Shown here in pieces: positions 14,010 through 19,975 of a stretch of DNA of 19,975 bases. The stretch is from the NCBI GenBank assembly GCA_022564695.1, contig JADFKX010000016.1, positions 1 through 19,975 of the forward strand, given 5' to 3'. The stretch is from Chloroflexota bacterium. GTDB taxonomy: Bacteria; Chloroflexota; Dehalococcoidia; SM23-28-2; RBG-16-64-32. How positions within the stretch are numbered: position 1 is the first letter of the stretch; every line of letters starts with the position of its first letter. Under the pieces are notes generated by a model. The model saw only the letters and a list, made by a program, of their open reading frames with translations. It was not told where the DNA came from and ran no database searches. The position numbers and the translations under genes were made by a program.

Positions 14010-14605
14010 GGCTGGGTATCCTGGGAGGGACGTTCGACCCCGTGCATCGGGGTCACCTGGCGCTGGCCCACGCGGCCTGCGACGAGCTGAGCCTGGATGA
14101 GGTGCTGTTCTTGCCCGCGGGCCAGCCCTGGCGGAAGGCCGGGCGCATAATCGCCTCCAACGAGCACCGGTTGGCGATGCTGCGAAGGGCGCTGGAGGGC
14201 GAGGCCGCGTTCCCGGTATCGACGTTGGAGCTGGAGCGGCCGGGGCCGTCCTACACGGCCGACACGCTGGAGGCGCTAAGGGATGATCGTCCTGAGGACG
14301 AGCTGTTCTTCCTGCTGGGGGAGGACGCCTTGATGGACCTTCCAAACTGGGCGCGCCCGCAGCGTATCCTGGAGCTGGCTATGCTGGCGGTGGCACGGCG
14401 GGCGGACACCTCTCCGAAGGCGCTGAAGGAGGCGGACCGGCACTTGCCAGGGCTAGGGGAGCGTGTCATCTGGCTGAAGATGTCAGCAGTGGCGGTGAGC
14501 GCCACGGAGATACGGGAGCGGGTGCGCGGCGGCCAGCCGATAGGTGACCTGGCGCTGGCTACGGTGGAGGAGTACATCCGGGAGCAGGGGCTCTACCGGG
14601 AATAG
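13997..14605 (+). CDS. nadD: Nicotinate-nucleotide adenylyltransferase
   Basis: NadD makes deamido-NAD from nicotinate mononucleotide and ATP. The product of about 202 residues has the nucleotidyltransferase signature GGTFDPVHRGHL near the N-terminus, a conserved FLLGEDALMDLPNW segment, and SATEIRERV near the C-terminus, the family's ISxTxIR motif. The start is ambiguous: GTG 13997 overlaps obgE by 13 nt, while TTG 14006 overlaps the obgE stop and has GGAG 8 nt upstream; both give a complete enzyme. It is probably co-translated with obgE. Its 3' end overlaps the convergent hydrolase gene by 13 nt, leaving no room for a terminator. Confidence 0.95.
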   Translation: MAGLRLGILGGTFDPVHRGHLALAHAACDELSLDEVLFLPAGQPWRKAGRIIASNEHRLAMLRRALEGEAAFPVSTLELERPGPSYTADTLEALRDDRPEDELFFLLGEDALMDLPNWARPQRILELAMLAVARRADTSPKALKEADRHLPGLGERVIWLKMSAVAVSATEIRERVRGGQPIGDLALATVEEYIREQGLYRE

Positions 14606-15474
14606 GGGAAGAGGGCGGTCTGGATCTCCTCCATGCGGTCTAAGGCCAACGTGTGCCCTTCGCCCGGATAGAAGCGGGCGCGGCTATTCGGGATAGCACA
14701 GGCCAGGTGGCGGCCCATGAACGGAGACACGATCGTGTCGGCTTCCCCGTGCCATATGTGAACCTCCATCTTGATATCCTCCAAGCGGAATCCCCAGGGG
14801 CGGGCCAGCAATGAGAGATCCCAGGCGGGACCGCGGCCGCCCTGGCGGAAAGCTTCGGCGATGTCGTCTCGATAGGTCTGCCGTACCTCCGGCCTGGCCA
14901 GGACGGCCTTATCGGTGAGGGGAAGGCGGGCGCTAATCTTGTCTAGGAGGCGACCGGCGTCGTGGCGCGCCTGACGGCCGATCCACCACATGGCGAGGCG
15001 GGTGATCCAGGACAGCCGGGGCGCGAGAGCGAAGAAGACGCGGCTGGCGCGGCGCATGCCGACGGTGGCGCCGGGCGTGTTAAGGGGGCTCATGCCGCTG
15101 ACGATGGCTACGGAGGTTAAGCGGTGGGGGATGCTGAAGGCGCAGGCGGCGGCGTAGGGGCTACCAGCAGATAGGCCGATCACGGCAAAGCGATCAGCGC
15201 CGAGGATGTCTGCTGCCTCAACCAAGTCGTCTGGCCAGTCGGCTATGGTTCGCCCGGGCTTGAAGTCGGAGAGGCCGAAGCCCGGCCGGTCCAGAGCTAT
15301 GACACGGATCCCCAGGCGTGCTGCGGCCTTATCGGCGATCCGTGCCCCGAGGCGCGAGCCGGGGAAGCCATGCAGGAAGAACTCGGGTGTACCATCGGGA
15401 TCGCCATAGACCGCGAACCCGAGGTTGCGGCCGTCGCGTAGGGGGAGAGTTTGGTCGTTGGTAGGCCCCGGCAT
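14593..15474 (-). CDS. Alpha/beta-fold hydrolase
   Basis: The 293-residue protein carries the full catalytic set: oxyanion segment HGFPGSR (residues 35-41), nucleophile elbow GLSAG with Ser102, Asp246 in HGEADTIV and His274 in GEGHT. A helical cap lies between about 130 and 215. Such proteins include esterases, haloperoxidase-like enzymes and C-C hydrolases; the substrate cannot be told. No signal peptide is seen, so it is probably cytosolic. It is the last gene of the gyrB-side minus-strand run, 18 nt after the hypothetical gene. Its ATG lies in the loop of a short GC hairpin with no Shine-Dalgarno upstream. Confidence 0.9.
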   Translation of the reverse strand: MPGPTNDQTLPLRDGRNLGFAVYGDPDGTPEFFLHGFPGSRLGARIADKAAARLGIRVIALDRPGFGLSDFKPGRTIADWPDDLVEAADILGADRFAVIGLSAGSPYAAACAFSIPHRLTSVAIVSGMSPLNTPGATVGMRRASRVFFALAPRLSWITRLAMWWIGRQARHDAGRLLDKISARLPLTDKAVLARPEVRQTYRDDIAEAFRQGGRGPAWDLSLLARPWGFRLEDIKMEVHIWHGEADTIVSPFMGRHLACAIPNSRARFYPGEGHTLALDRMEEIQTALFPYSR

Positions 15475-15480
15475 GCGGGG
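15466..15480 (-). promoter_or_regulatory. Hairpin enclosing the hydrolase start codon
   Basis: On the minus strand CCCCG and CGGGG form a perfect 5-bp stem with loop CAUGC, which contains the AUG at 15474. No Shine-Dalgarno is visible upstream. It may lower initiation or present the start codon. A short GC-rich dyad by chance is possible. Confidence 0.3.
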
Positions 15481-15492
15481 AATCTAGCAGGT

Positions 15493-15933
15493 TCAAATGA
15501 CGTAAGTCAAACGGATTTTGGCGCCGCGCTCGGCGGCCCAGTCCGCCATCGACGCTAGCTCCCGCAGGCGGTCAGGCAGCTCCGGGAAGTCCGCTGAGAG
15601 CTCGCGGAGCTGCTCAGTCGCCTCAATCTCCTGAGCCACACGGCGGGCGCACTCCGCCAGGGGCGCTGGGTCCTGCCACATCGTCTCCAGCGCCTGCTCC
15701 TCGGCGGCGCTCTCGGTGCGGGCGTCAGCGAAGGTAAGTAGGGGCACGAGGTTGATGCGGAGCCGCTTGAGGATGCGAGTGGCCTTAGACAGGGGATGGC
15801 TGGAGCCGTAGCGTTCCGAGTGGGCGAAGGAGATGAAGTAGACGATGTCAGCACTATCGCCGAAAAACTCCAGGGGGCAGTCATCTTCGGCTGTGATCTC
15901 CACGATGAGCGCCGTGGCGGCGGGCTCGCTCAT
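15493..15933 (-). CDS. Hypothetical protein, translationally coupled to an O-methyltransferase-like gene
   Basis: I do not recognise the family of this 146-residue acidic protein. It begins with ALIVEITAEDDCPLEFFG and ADIVYFISFAH, suggesting alternating beta strands, followed by a basic stretch (ATRILKRLRINLVPLL). From about residue 72 it is predominantly helical and rich in Glu, Ala and Leu (AEEQALETMW, ECARRVAQEIEATEQL), possibly a coiled coil. No transmembrane segment or signal is visible. Its ATG overlaps the upstream gene's TGA in an ATGA junction, so the two are almost certainly co-translated and probably functionally linked. Gene status rests on that coupling, the tight downstream spacing and the sensible composition. 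Confidence 0.65.
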   Translation of the reverse strand: MSEPAATALIVEITAEDDCPLEFFGDSADIVYFISFAHSERYGSSHPLSKATRILKRLRINLVPLLTFADARTESAAEEQALETMWQDPAPLAECARRVAQEIEATEQLRELSADFPELPDRLRELASMADWAAERGAKIRLTYVI

Positions 15934-16607
15934 GCCGTCTTCACGGCCAGTCCCAGCCAGGGCCGGAGAACGAAGGATATGCTGATCTGCGGGTGGGCAG
16001 CGAGCTTGCGTGCGTAGGCCTGGATGCGGTCGGCCCAGTCCGGGTCAGAGAAGCCACTCCAGTCGACGTCGCTATGGCCCAAGACAGCGTCTTGAAGAGG
16101 GAACCAGTTAGACATCACCAGCAGGCCTCCGGGTCGGATCAGGTCCAACATCGTCTCCAAGTAGGCCGGCTCCTGCACGAACCATCCGTCGTCGTAGACG
16201 AGGTCGTAGGAGCCGGAAAGGGTAGGCAGGACATTGTCGCCCTCGCCTTGGAGGATGCGGATGCGCTGGCTGAAGCCAGCGGCGGACACGTTCTCGAGAG
16301 CCAGGCTTACGTGCTCAGGGAAGCGGTCGATGGTGTCCACGCTGCCGTCGGGGTCAGCGGCGGCGGCCAGGTGGAGGGCGCTGTAGCCGAGGCCGCAGCC
16401 GATCTCCAGGATGCGCTTGGCTGCTGTGGCGCGGATGAGGAGGGAGACCAGGCGCATGCTCAGGGGGCTGGAGGGGTAGACCTCGCATTCGGAGCCGTGG
16501 GCCTCGCGGTGTTCCTCGGAGGCCCGGTACACGTGGGCGTAGGGGTCTTCGCCGTACAGGCCGAGGACGAAGGAGGAGAGGCGTTCGGAGTCGGATTGCT
16601 GTGTCAT
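15930..16607 (-). CDS. O-methyltransferase-like SAM-dependent methyltransferase
   Basis: The 225-residue protein matches the catechol-O-methyltransferase/Methyltransf_24 type. Motif I is RILEIGCGLGYSALHLA (residues about 65-81), motif II has the acidic residue in VDTIDRFPEH (about 94-102), and YDLVYDDGWF with LIRPGGLLVMSNW are the later motifs. The substrate is unknown. GAGG lies about 7 nt before ATG 16607. It follows the hemolysin III-family gene by 39 nt and overlaps the hypothetical gene by 4 nt. Confidence 0.88.
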   Translation of the reverse strand: MTQQSDSERLSSFVLGLYGEDPYAHVYRASEEHREAHGSECEVYPSSPLSMRLVSLLIRATAAKRILEIGCGLGYSALHLAAAADPDGSVDTIDRFPEHVSLALENVSAAGFSQRIRILQGEGDNVLPTLSGSYDLVYDDGWFVQEPAYLETMLDLIRPGGLLVMSNWFPLQDAVLGHSDVDWSGFSDPDWADRIQAYARKLAAHPQISISFVLRPWLGLAVKTA

Positions 16608-16646
16608 GTTGCAGCCTCGATTCTAAGATAGGAGGGTGGCGAGGTG

Positions 16647-17309
16647 CTAGGCGGGCAGAATGTAGATCGCCACGAGGGAGTAGTGGAGGACGCTACCAGC
16701 GATTACCAGCAGGTGGAAGACCTCGTGGTAGCCGAACACGCGGGGGAAGGGGTTAGGTTTTCGGAGTGCGTAGATCACTCCGCCCAGGGTGTAGAGCAGG
16801 CCGCCCAGCAGAAGCAGCGCCAGCGGGCCGGCGGTGAACAAGGATACCAGTTGGGGCGTCGCCACCAGGGCCAGCCAGCCGATGGTGAGGTAGAAGGCTA
16901 CGCTGAGCAACTTTGGGGCACGAGGCCAGGCGATCTTCAGGATAATGCCGGCGCCGGCGATTCCCCAGACTACGGACAGCATGCTGATCCACCAGGCGGT
17001 GTTCAGCACCAGAAGGCAGATTGGGGTGTAGGTGCCGGCGATGAGGACGAAGATCATGGAGTGGTCCAGCCGACGGACGATGCCACGCAGGCGCGGTGAC
17101 CAGTTGATACGGTGGTAGGCGGCGCTGGTGGTGTAGAGGAGGATCAGGCTGGCCCCGAAGATGGCGCCGCCAACGTAGGCGCGAGCGGAGTTAGCCAGAA
17201 GCACGAGCAGTACGGCGCCGGCGATTGCAGCGATGGCTGCGGCGAGGTGAAAGACGCCACGGAGGGCGGGTCGCTGGGGGATAACGAGGGGTTCGTTGGC
17301 TGTTCTCAT
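16647..17309 (-). CDS. Hemolysin III / PAQR-family seven-helix membrane protein
   Basis: With start ATG 17309 the product is 220 residues, the usual length, and begins 40 nt after the gyrB stop. The frame is open further upstream, but into gyrB. Seven hydrophobic segments are visible. Family motifs include TTSAAYHRINWSP, RRLDHSMIFVLIAGTYTP and the C-terminal FGYHEVFHLLVIAG; the conserved His residues and Asp are the probable metal-site residues of this superfamily. Despite the family name, cytolysis is poorly established for most members. No obvious Shine-Dalgarno precedes the ATG, so expression may depend on transcription and coupling from gyrB. Confidence 0.9.
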   Translation of the reverse strand: MRTANEPLVIPQRPALRGVFHLAAAIAAIAGAVLLVLLANSARAYVGGAIFGASLILLYTTSAAYHRINWSPRLRGIVRRLDHSMIFVLIAGTYTPICLLVLNTAWWISMLSVVWGIAGAGIILKIAWPRAPKLLSVAFYLTIGWLALVATPQLVSLFTAGPLALLLLGGLLYTLGGVIYALRKPNPFPRVFGYHEVFHLLVIAGSVLHYSLVAIYILPA

Positions 17310-17349
17310 TTGCAAGGGTTTGACTGGTCGACGATGAGGGGAGGAGGCC

Positions 17350-19254
17350 CTAGACGTCCAGGGTGGCCTTATCGTAGTGGCTCTGGATGAATTTCTTTCG
17401 GGGGGGCACTTCCTCACCCATTAGCTGGGTGAAGACGCGGTCGGCAGCCATTACGTCTTCCACCATTACGCGGAGCATGGTGCGGCGGGCAGGGTCCAGG
17501 GTGGTCTCCCAGAGCTGGTCGGGGTTCATCTCGCCGAGGCCCTTGTAGCGCTGCACGGTGACCTTGCTGTCCTTTAGCTTGTCCAGGTAGGCGTCCTTCT
17601 CCTTATCGCTGAATATCCAGCGGTGGTTCTTGCCGTGCTGGATCCGGTACAGGGGCGGCTGGGCGATGTACAGGTAACCGGCGTCTATGAGCGGGTGCAT
17701 GTAGCGGAAGAAGAAGGTGAGCAGCAGGGTGCGGATGTGGGAGCCGTCCACGTCGGCGTCGGTCATGATGATGACGCGGTGATAGCGGAGCTTGGCGGTA
17801 TCGAAGTCCTCGCCGAAGCCGGCACCAAGGCCGGTGATGAGCGCCCTGATCTCAGCGTGAGCGAGCATCTTGTCGGGGCGGGCCTTCTCCACGTTGAGGA
17901 TCTTGCCGCGCAGGGGGAGGATGGCCTGGGTGCGGCGGTCGCGGCCCTGCTTGGCGGAGCCGCCGGCGGAAGGGCCCTCGACGATGAACAGCTCGCGCAG
18001 CGCGGGGTCGCGCTCTGAGCAGTCGGCGAGCTTACCGAGGAGGACGGAGTCGTCCAGGACGCCTTTCTTGATGACGAGGTCGCGGGCTTTGCGGGCGGCC
18101 TCACGGGCGCGGGAGGCGGTGAGGCACTTCTCTATGATGTGACGGCCGTCCGCGGGGTGCTCTTCCAGGAAGCGGGAGAGCTCCTCGCCCATGGCGGACT
18201 CCACCAGCCCCTTGACCTCGGCGTTACCTAGGCGGGTCTTGGTCTGCCCCTCAAACTGGGGCTCAGGGACCTTAACGCTGATCACCGCCATCAAGCCCTC
18301 GCGGACGTCCTCGCCGGAGAGGTTGGGGTCGCCGTCCTTCAGTATCTTCTGCTTGCGGGCGTAGTCGTTGAGGACGCGGGTGAGGGCGGAGCGGAAGCCG
18401 GTGAGGTGGGTGCCGCCGTCGATGGTGTTGATGCAGTTGGCGAAGGCGAAGACGGACTCTGTGAAGCTGTCGTTGTACTGGAACGCTATCTCGATAACGT
18501 TGCCGTCCACTGTGCGCTCCATGTAGAACGGTTCGTGAAAGGTCTTGCGGTCCTTGTTCATGCGTTTAACGAACGACTTGATGCCGCCCTCGAAGTAGTA
18601 GCTGACCTCGAGGCCGCTGCGCTCGTCGGTGAAGTGGAGCCAAACGCCCTTGGTGAGGAAGGCCATCTCGCGGAAGCGCTGGGCGAGCGTCTCGAAGTCG
18701 AAGATGATTTCGGGGAAGATATCTGGATCGGGGATGAAGCCGGTGGTGGTGCCGCTGGTCTTGGCGCCGTTGCCGATGACCTTTAGGGCACCCTTGGCTT
18801 TGCCTCGCGAGTACTCCTGGCGGTAGACCTTACCGTCGCGGCGGACCTCAACCCACAACATGGAGGAGAGGGCGTTGACGACGGCGGCGCCGACGCCGTG
18901 GAGGCCGCCGGACACCTTGTACGCCTGATGATCGAACTTGCCGCCGGCGTGGAGGTAGGTCATGACGGTCTCCAGGGCGGACTTGCCGGTGCGAGCGTGC
19001 TTGTCGGTGGGGATGCCGCGGCCGTTATCGGAGACGACTACGGAGCCGTCCGGCTTGATGCGGATGTCGACCTCGTCGCAGTGGCCGGCCATCGCCTCGT
19101 CGATGCTGTTGTCGACGATCTCGTAAACGAGGTGATGGAGTCCGCGGGAGTCAGTGGAGCCAATGTACATGCCTGGGCGGCGGCGGACGGCCTCCAGCCC
19201 TTCCAGCACCTGGATGTCGGCGGCAGTGTAGTCTTTTACCTTAGTTTTGGGCAT
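17350..19254 (-). CDS. gyrB: DNA gyrase subunit B
   Basis: GyrB is the ATPase subunit that, with GyrA, introduces negative supercoils. The 634-residue product has the short type-B layout without the long insertion of E. coli GyrB. The GHKL ATPase has Glu45 and Asn49 in YEIVDNSIDEA, Asp76 in SDNGRGIP, and the lid GGLHGVGA. The transducer has the QTK loop (EGQTKTRLGN). The TOPRIM domain has Glu426 and DADVD at 499-503, and the C-terminus has QRYKGLGEMNPDQLW. The TOPRIM motif reads EGPSAGGSAK where EGDSAGGSAK is usual (Pro428). No gyrA is in the window. The ATG at 19254 lacks a Shine-Dalgarno. The plus strand is G-rich across this gene although it is encoded on the minus strand. Confidence 0.97.
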   Translation of the reverse strand: MPKTKVKDYTAADIQVLEGLEAVRRRPGMYIGSTDSRGLHHLVYEIVDNSIDEAMAGHCDEVDIRIKPDGSVVVSDNGRGIPTDKHARTGKSALETVMTYLHAGGKFDHQAYKVSGGLHGVGAAVVNALSSMLWVEVRRDGKVYRQEYSRGKAKGALKVIGNGAKTSGTTTGFIPDPDIFPEIIFDFETLAQRFREMAFLTKGVWLHFTDERSGLEVSYYFEGGIKSFVKRMNKDRKTFHEPFYMERTVDGNVIEIAFQYNDSFTESVFAFANCINTIDGGTHLTGFRSALTRVLNDYARKQKILKDGDPNLSGEDVREGLMAVISVKVPEPQFEGQTKTRLGNAEVKGLVESAMGEELSRFLEEHPADGRHIIEKCLTASRAREAARKARDLVIKKGVLDDSVLLGKLADCSERDPALRELFIVEGPSAGGSAKQGRDRRTQAILPLRGKILNVEKARPDKMLAHAEIRALITGLGAGFGEDFDTAKLRYHRVIIMTDADVDGSHIRTLLLTFFFRYMHPLIDAGYLYIAQPPLYRIQHGKNHRWIFSDKEKDAYLDKLKDSKVTVQRYKGLGEMNPDQLWETTLDPARRTMLRVMVEDVMAADRVFTQLMGEEVPPRKKFIQSHYDKATLDV

Positions 19255-19290
19255 GGGCGGGCTTTGCTTGCGCTTTGTGATTGCATTAAC

Positions 19291-19299
19291 ATTCTACCA
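19291..19299 (-). promoter_or_regulatory. Predicted extended -10 promoter of gyrB
   Basis: On the minus strand TGGTAGAAT gives a 5-of-6 -10 hexamer (19291-19296) with a TGn extension. The start would be near 19284, about 30 nt before the gyrB ATG. No good -35 is present. Two copies of a TAGATA-type sequence spaced 10 bp apart lie immediately upstream, one helical turn. Confidence 0.5.
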
Positions 19300-19321
19300 T
19301 ATCTAAACGTATCTAGCACCT

Positions 19322-19335
19322 ATTGGTTTCCCAAT
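19322..19335. promoter_or_regulatory. Inverted repeat upstream of the gyrB promoter
   Basis: ATTGG (19322-19326) and CCAAT (19331-19335) form a perfect 5-bp dyad with a 4-nt centre, about 25 bp upstream of the gyrB -10. It could be an operator or a hairpin. The rest of the 292-bp gyrB-VOC gap shows no convincing gene. Confidence 0.3.
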
Positions 19336-19546
19336 GCACGCCGGATGCTGTGAGAAGAGCAACGCAGGTCTCCGCTGAAGCCGATTCCCCGGTTCCGGGC
19401 GTCCGCTTTCGGTGTGGCTATCGGGCGGACGATCCACTGGGATATCGTCGCCGTGCTGGGCGGGATCGGCTTCGTGGGGGTTGGCGCCGGCCTTCCGCTA
19501 CGTTCGCTAGCGCCTCGTTGCCCGAAGGGGGTAAGCTCAGCGTGCG

Positions 19547-19975
19547 ATGGCGAAGAAGCGTGTGGGTGACCCGTGGATGCCCGCCGACGAGTACGGCCGC
19601 TCGCTGCCCGTATTTACCGTGAATCTGCTCGTGGCCGACGTTGCGCGTTCGGTCGTCTTCTATCGAGAGGTGTTGGGGGCCGAGGAACGCTACTCCGACC
19701 CCGATTTCGCGGCGATGAGGCTGGCGCATTTGGACTTCATGCTGCATGCCGATCATACATACGATGGCCATCCCTGGTACCCACGGCTCACGGCGGTGAA
19801 GGAGCGTGGCCTGGGGGCTGAGCTGCGCTTGCTGGGGGTAGACCCGGATGAGGTTGAATCGCGGGCGCGAAAAGCCGGCGCCACTATCCTACAGTCAGCG
19901 AACGACAAGGCGCACGGTTGGCGGGAGGCGGTGGTGCAGGACCCGGACGGCTACGTTTGGGCGCTTGGGGTGACG
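19547..19975 (+). CDS. VOC (glyoxalase/bleomycin-resistance fold) protein, 3' end cut by window edge
   Basis: ATG 19547 opens a frame of 143 codons to the window edge without a stop. The pattern fits a single-chain VOC protein made of two beta-alpha-beta-beta-beta modules: LPVFTVNLLVADVARSVVFY and REVLGAEERYSD, then LGAELRLLGVD, and near the end VVQDPDGYVWAL, the typical closing motif. It is probably only a few residues short of complete. VOC proteins include dioxygenases, isomerases and antibiotic-binding proteins; this one cannot be assigned. The Shine-Dalgarno is weak. It diverges from gyrB across a 292-bp gap. Confidence 0.82.
   Translation, partial: MAKKRVGDPWMPADEYGRSLPVFTVNLLVADVARSVVFYREVLGAEERYSDPDFAAMRLAHLDFMLHADHTYDGHPWYPRLTAVKERGLGAELRLLGVDPDEVESRARKAGATILQSANDKAHGWREAVVQDPDGYVWALGVT

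Noticed and set aside
19414..19569. GTG-initiated 51-codon frame with a hydrophobic segment (IVAVLGGIGFVGVGAG) before the VOC gene
   Set aside because: There is no ribosome site, it overlaps the start of the VOC gene, and GC-rich DNA easily gives such stretches. It could be revisited if conserved.

Overview
The window is about 20 kb of moderately high-GC bacterial chromosome filled with housekeeping genes. I saw no insertion sequence, phage gene, CRISPR array, tRNA or rRNA. Gene content and protein style (DUF3105 protein, PAP2_3-type membrane phosphatase, DegV protein, type III pantothenate kinase, dnaA followed by obgE and nadD instead of dnaN) suggest a Chloroflexota bacterium, perhaps near Dehalococcoidia. 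I recall a similar dnaA-obgE-nadD-gyrB neighbourhood at the start of Dehalococcoides chromosomes but cannot check it here, so the taxonomy is inference.

Layout, left to right. (1) Positions 1-2649, minus strand: rpsO then pnp, with two RNA hairpins in the intergenic gap and the 3' end of pnp cut by the window edge. (2) 2794-5181, plus strand: a three-gene overlapping operon encoding a DegV/FakB-like protein fused to a P-loop kinase, a DUF3105 membrane-anchored protein and a small dimeric-barrel protein. It diverges from rpsO-pnp at interleaved promoters. (3) 5206-6117, minus: PAP2_3 membrane phosphatase. (4) 6381-7886, plus: leucyl aminopeptidase pepA with a clear sigma-70-type promoter, followed by what looks like a decayed 5' end of a metallo-beta-lactamase-fold gene. 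(5) 8054-10994, minus: a SAM methyltransferase and the CoA-biosynthesis pair coaX-coaBC. (6) 11230-14605, plus: dnaA, then obgE-nadD. (7) 14593-19254, minus: a closely packed run gyrB, hemolysin III family protein, O-methyltransferase-like protein, a hypothetical protein and an alpha/beta hydrolase. (8) 19547 to the right edge, plus: a VOC/glyoxalase-fold protein without its stop codon.

The most interesting region is the dnaA-obgE gap (12589-12755). It holds nine consecutive triplets resembling the DnaA-trio element of bacterial origins, followed by an AT-rich stretch. The plus strand switches there from strongly C-rich to strongly G-rich. With dnaA and gyrB nearby, this is a candidate replication origin (oriC).

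Other points of note: the DegV-kinase fusion; replacement of two textbook active-site residues in CoaC (Asn to Asp, Cys to Ser); replacement of the Asp in the GyrB EGDSAGG motif by Pro; hairpins in the rpsO-pnp gap that recall PNPase autoregulation; and a re-assigned start for pepA. No intrinsic terminator with a convincing U-tract was found, and no gap between genes exceeds 300 bases.
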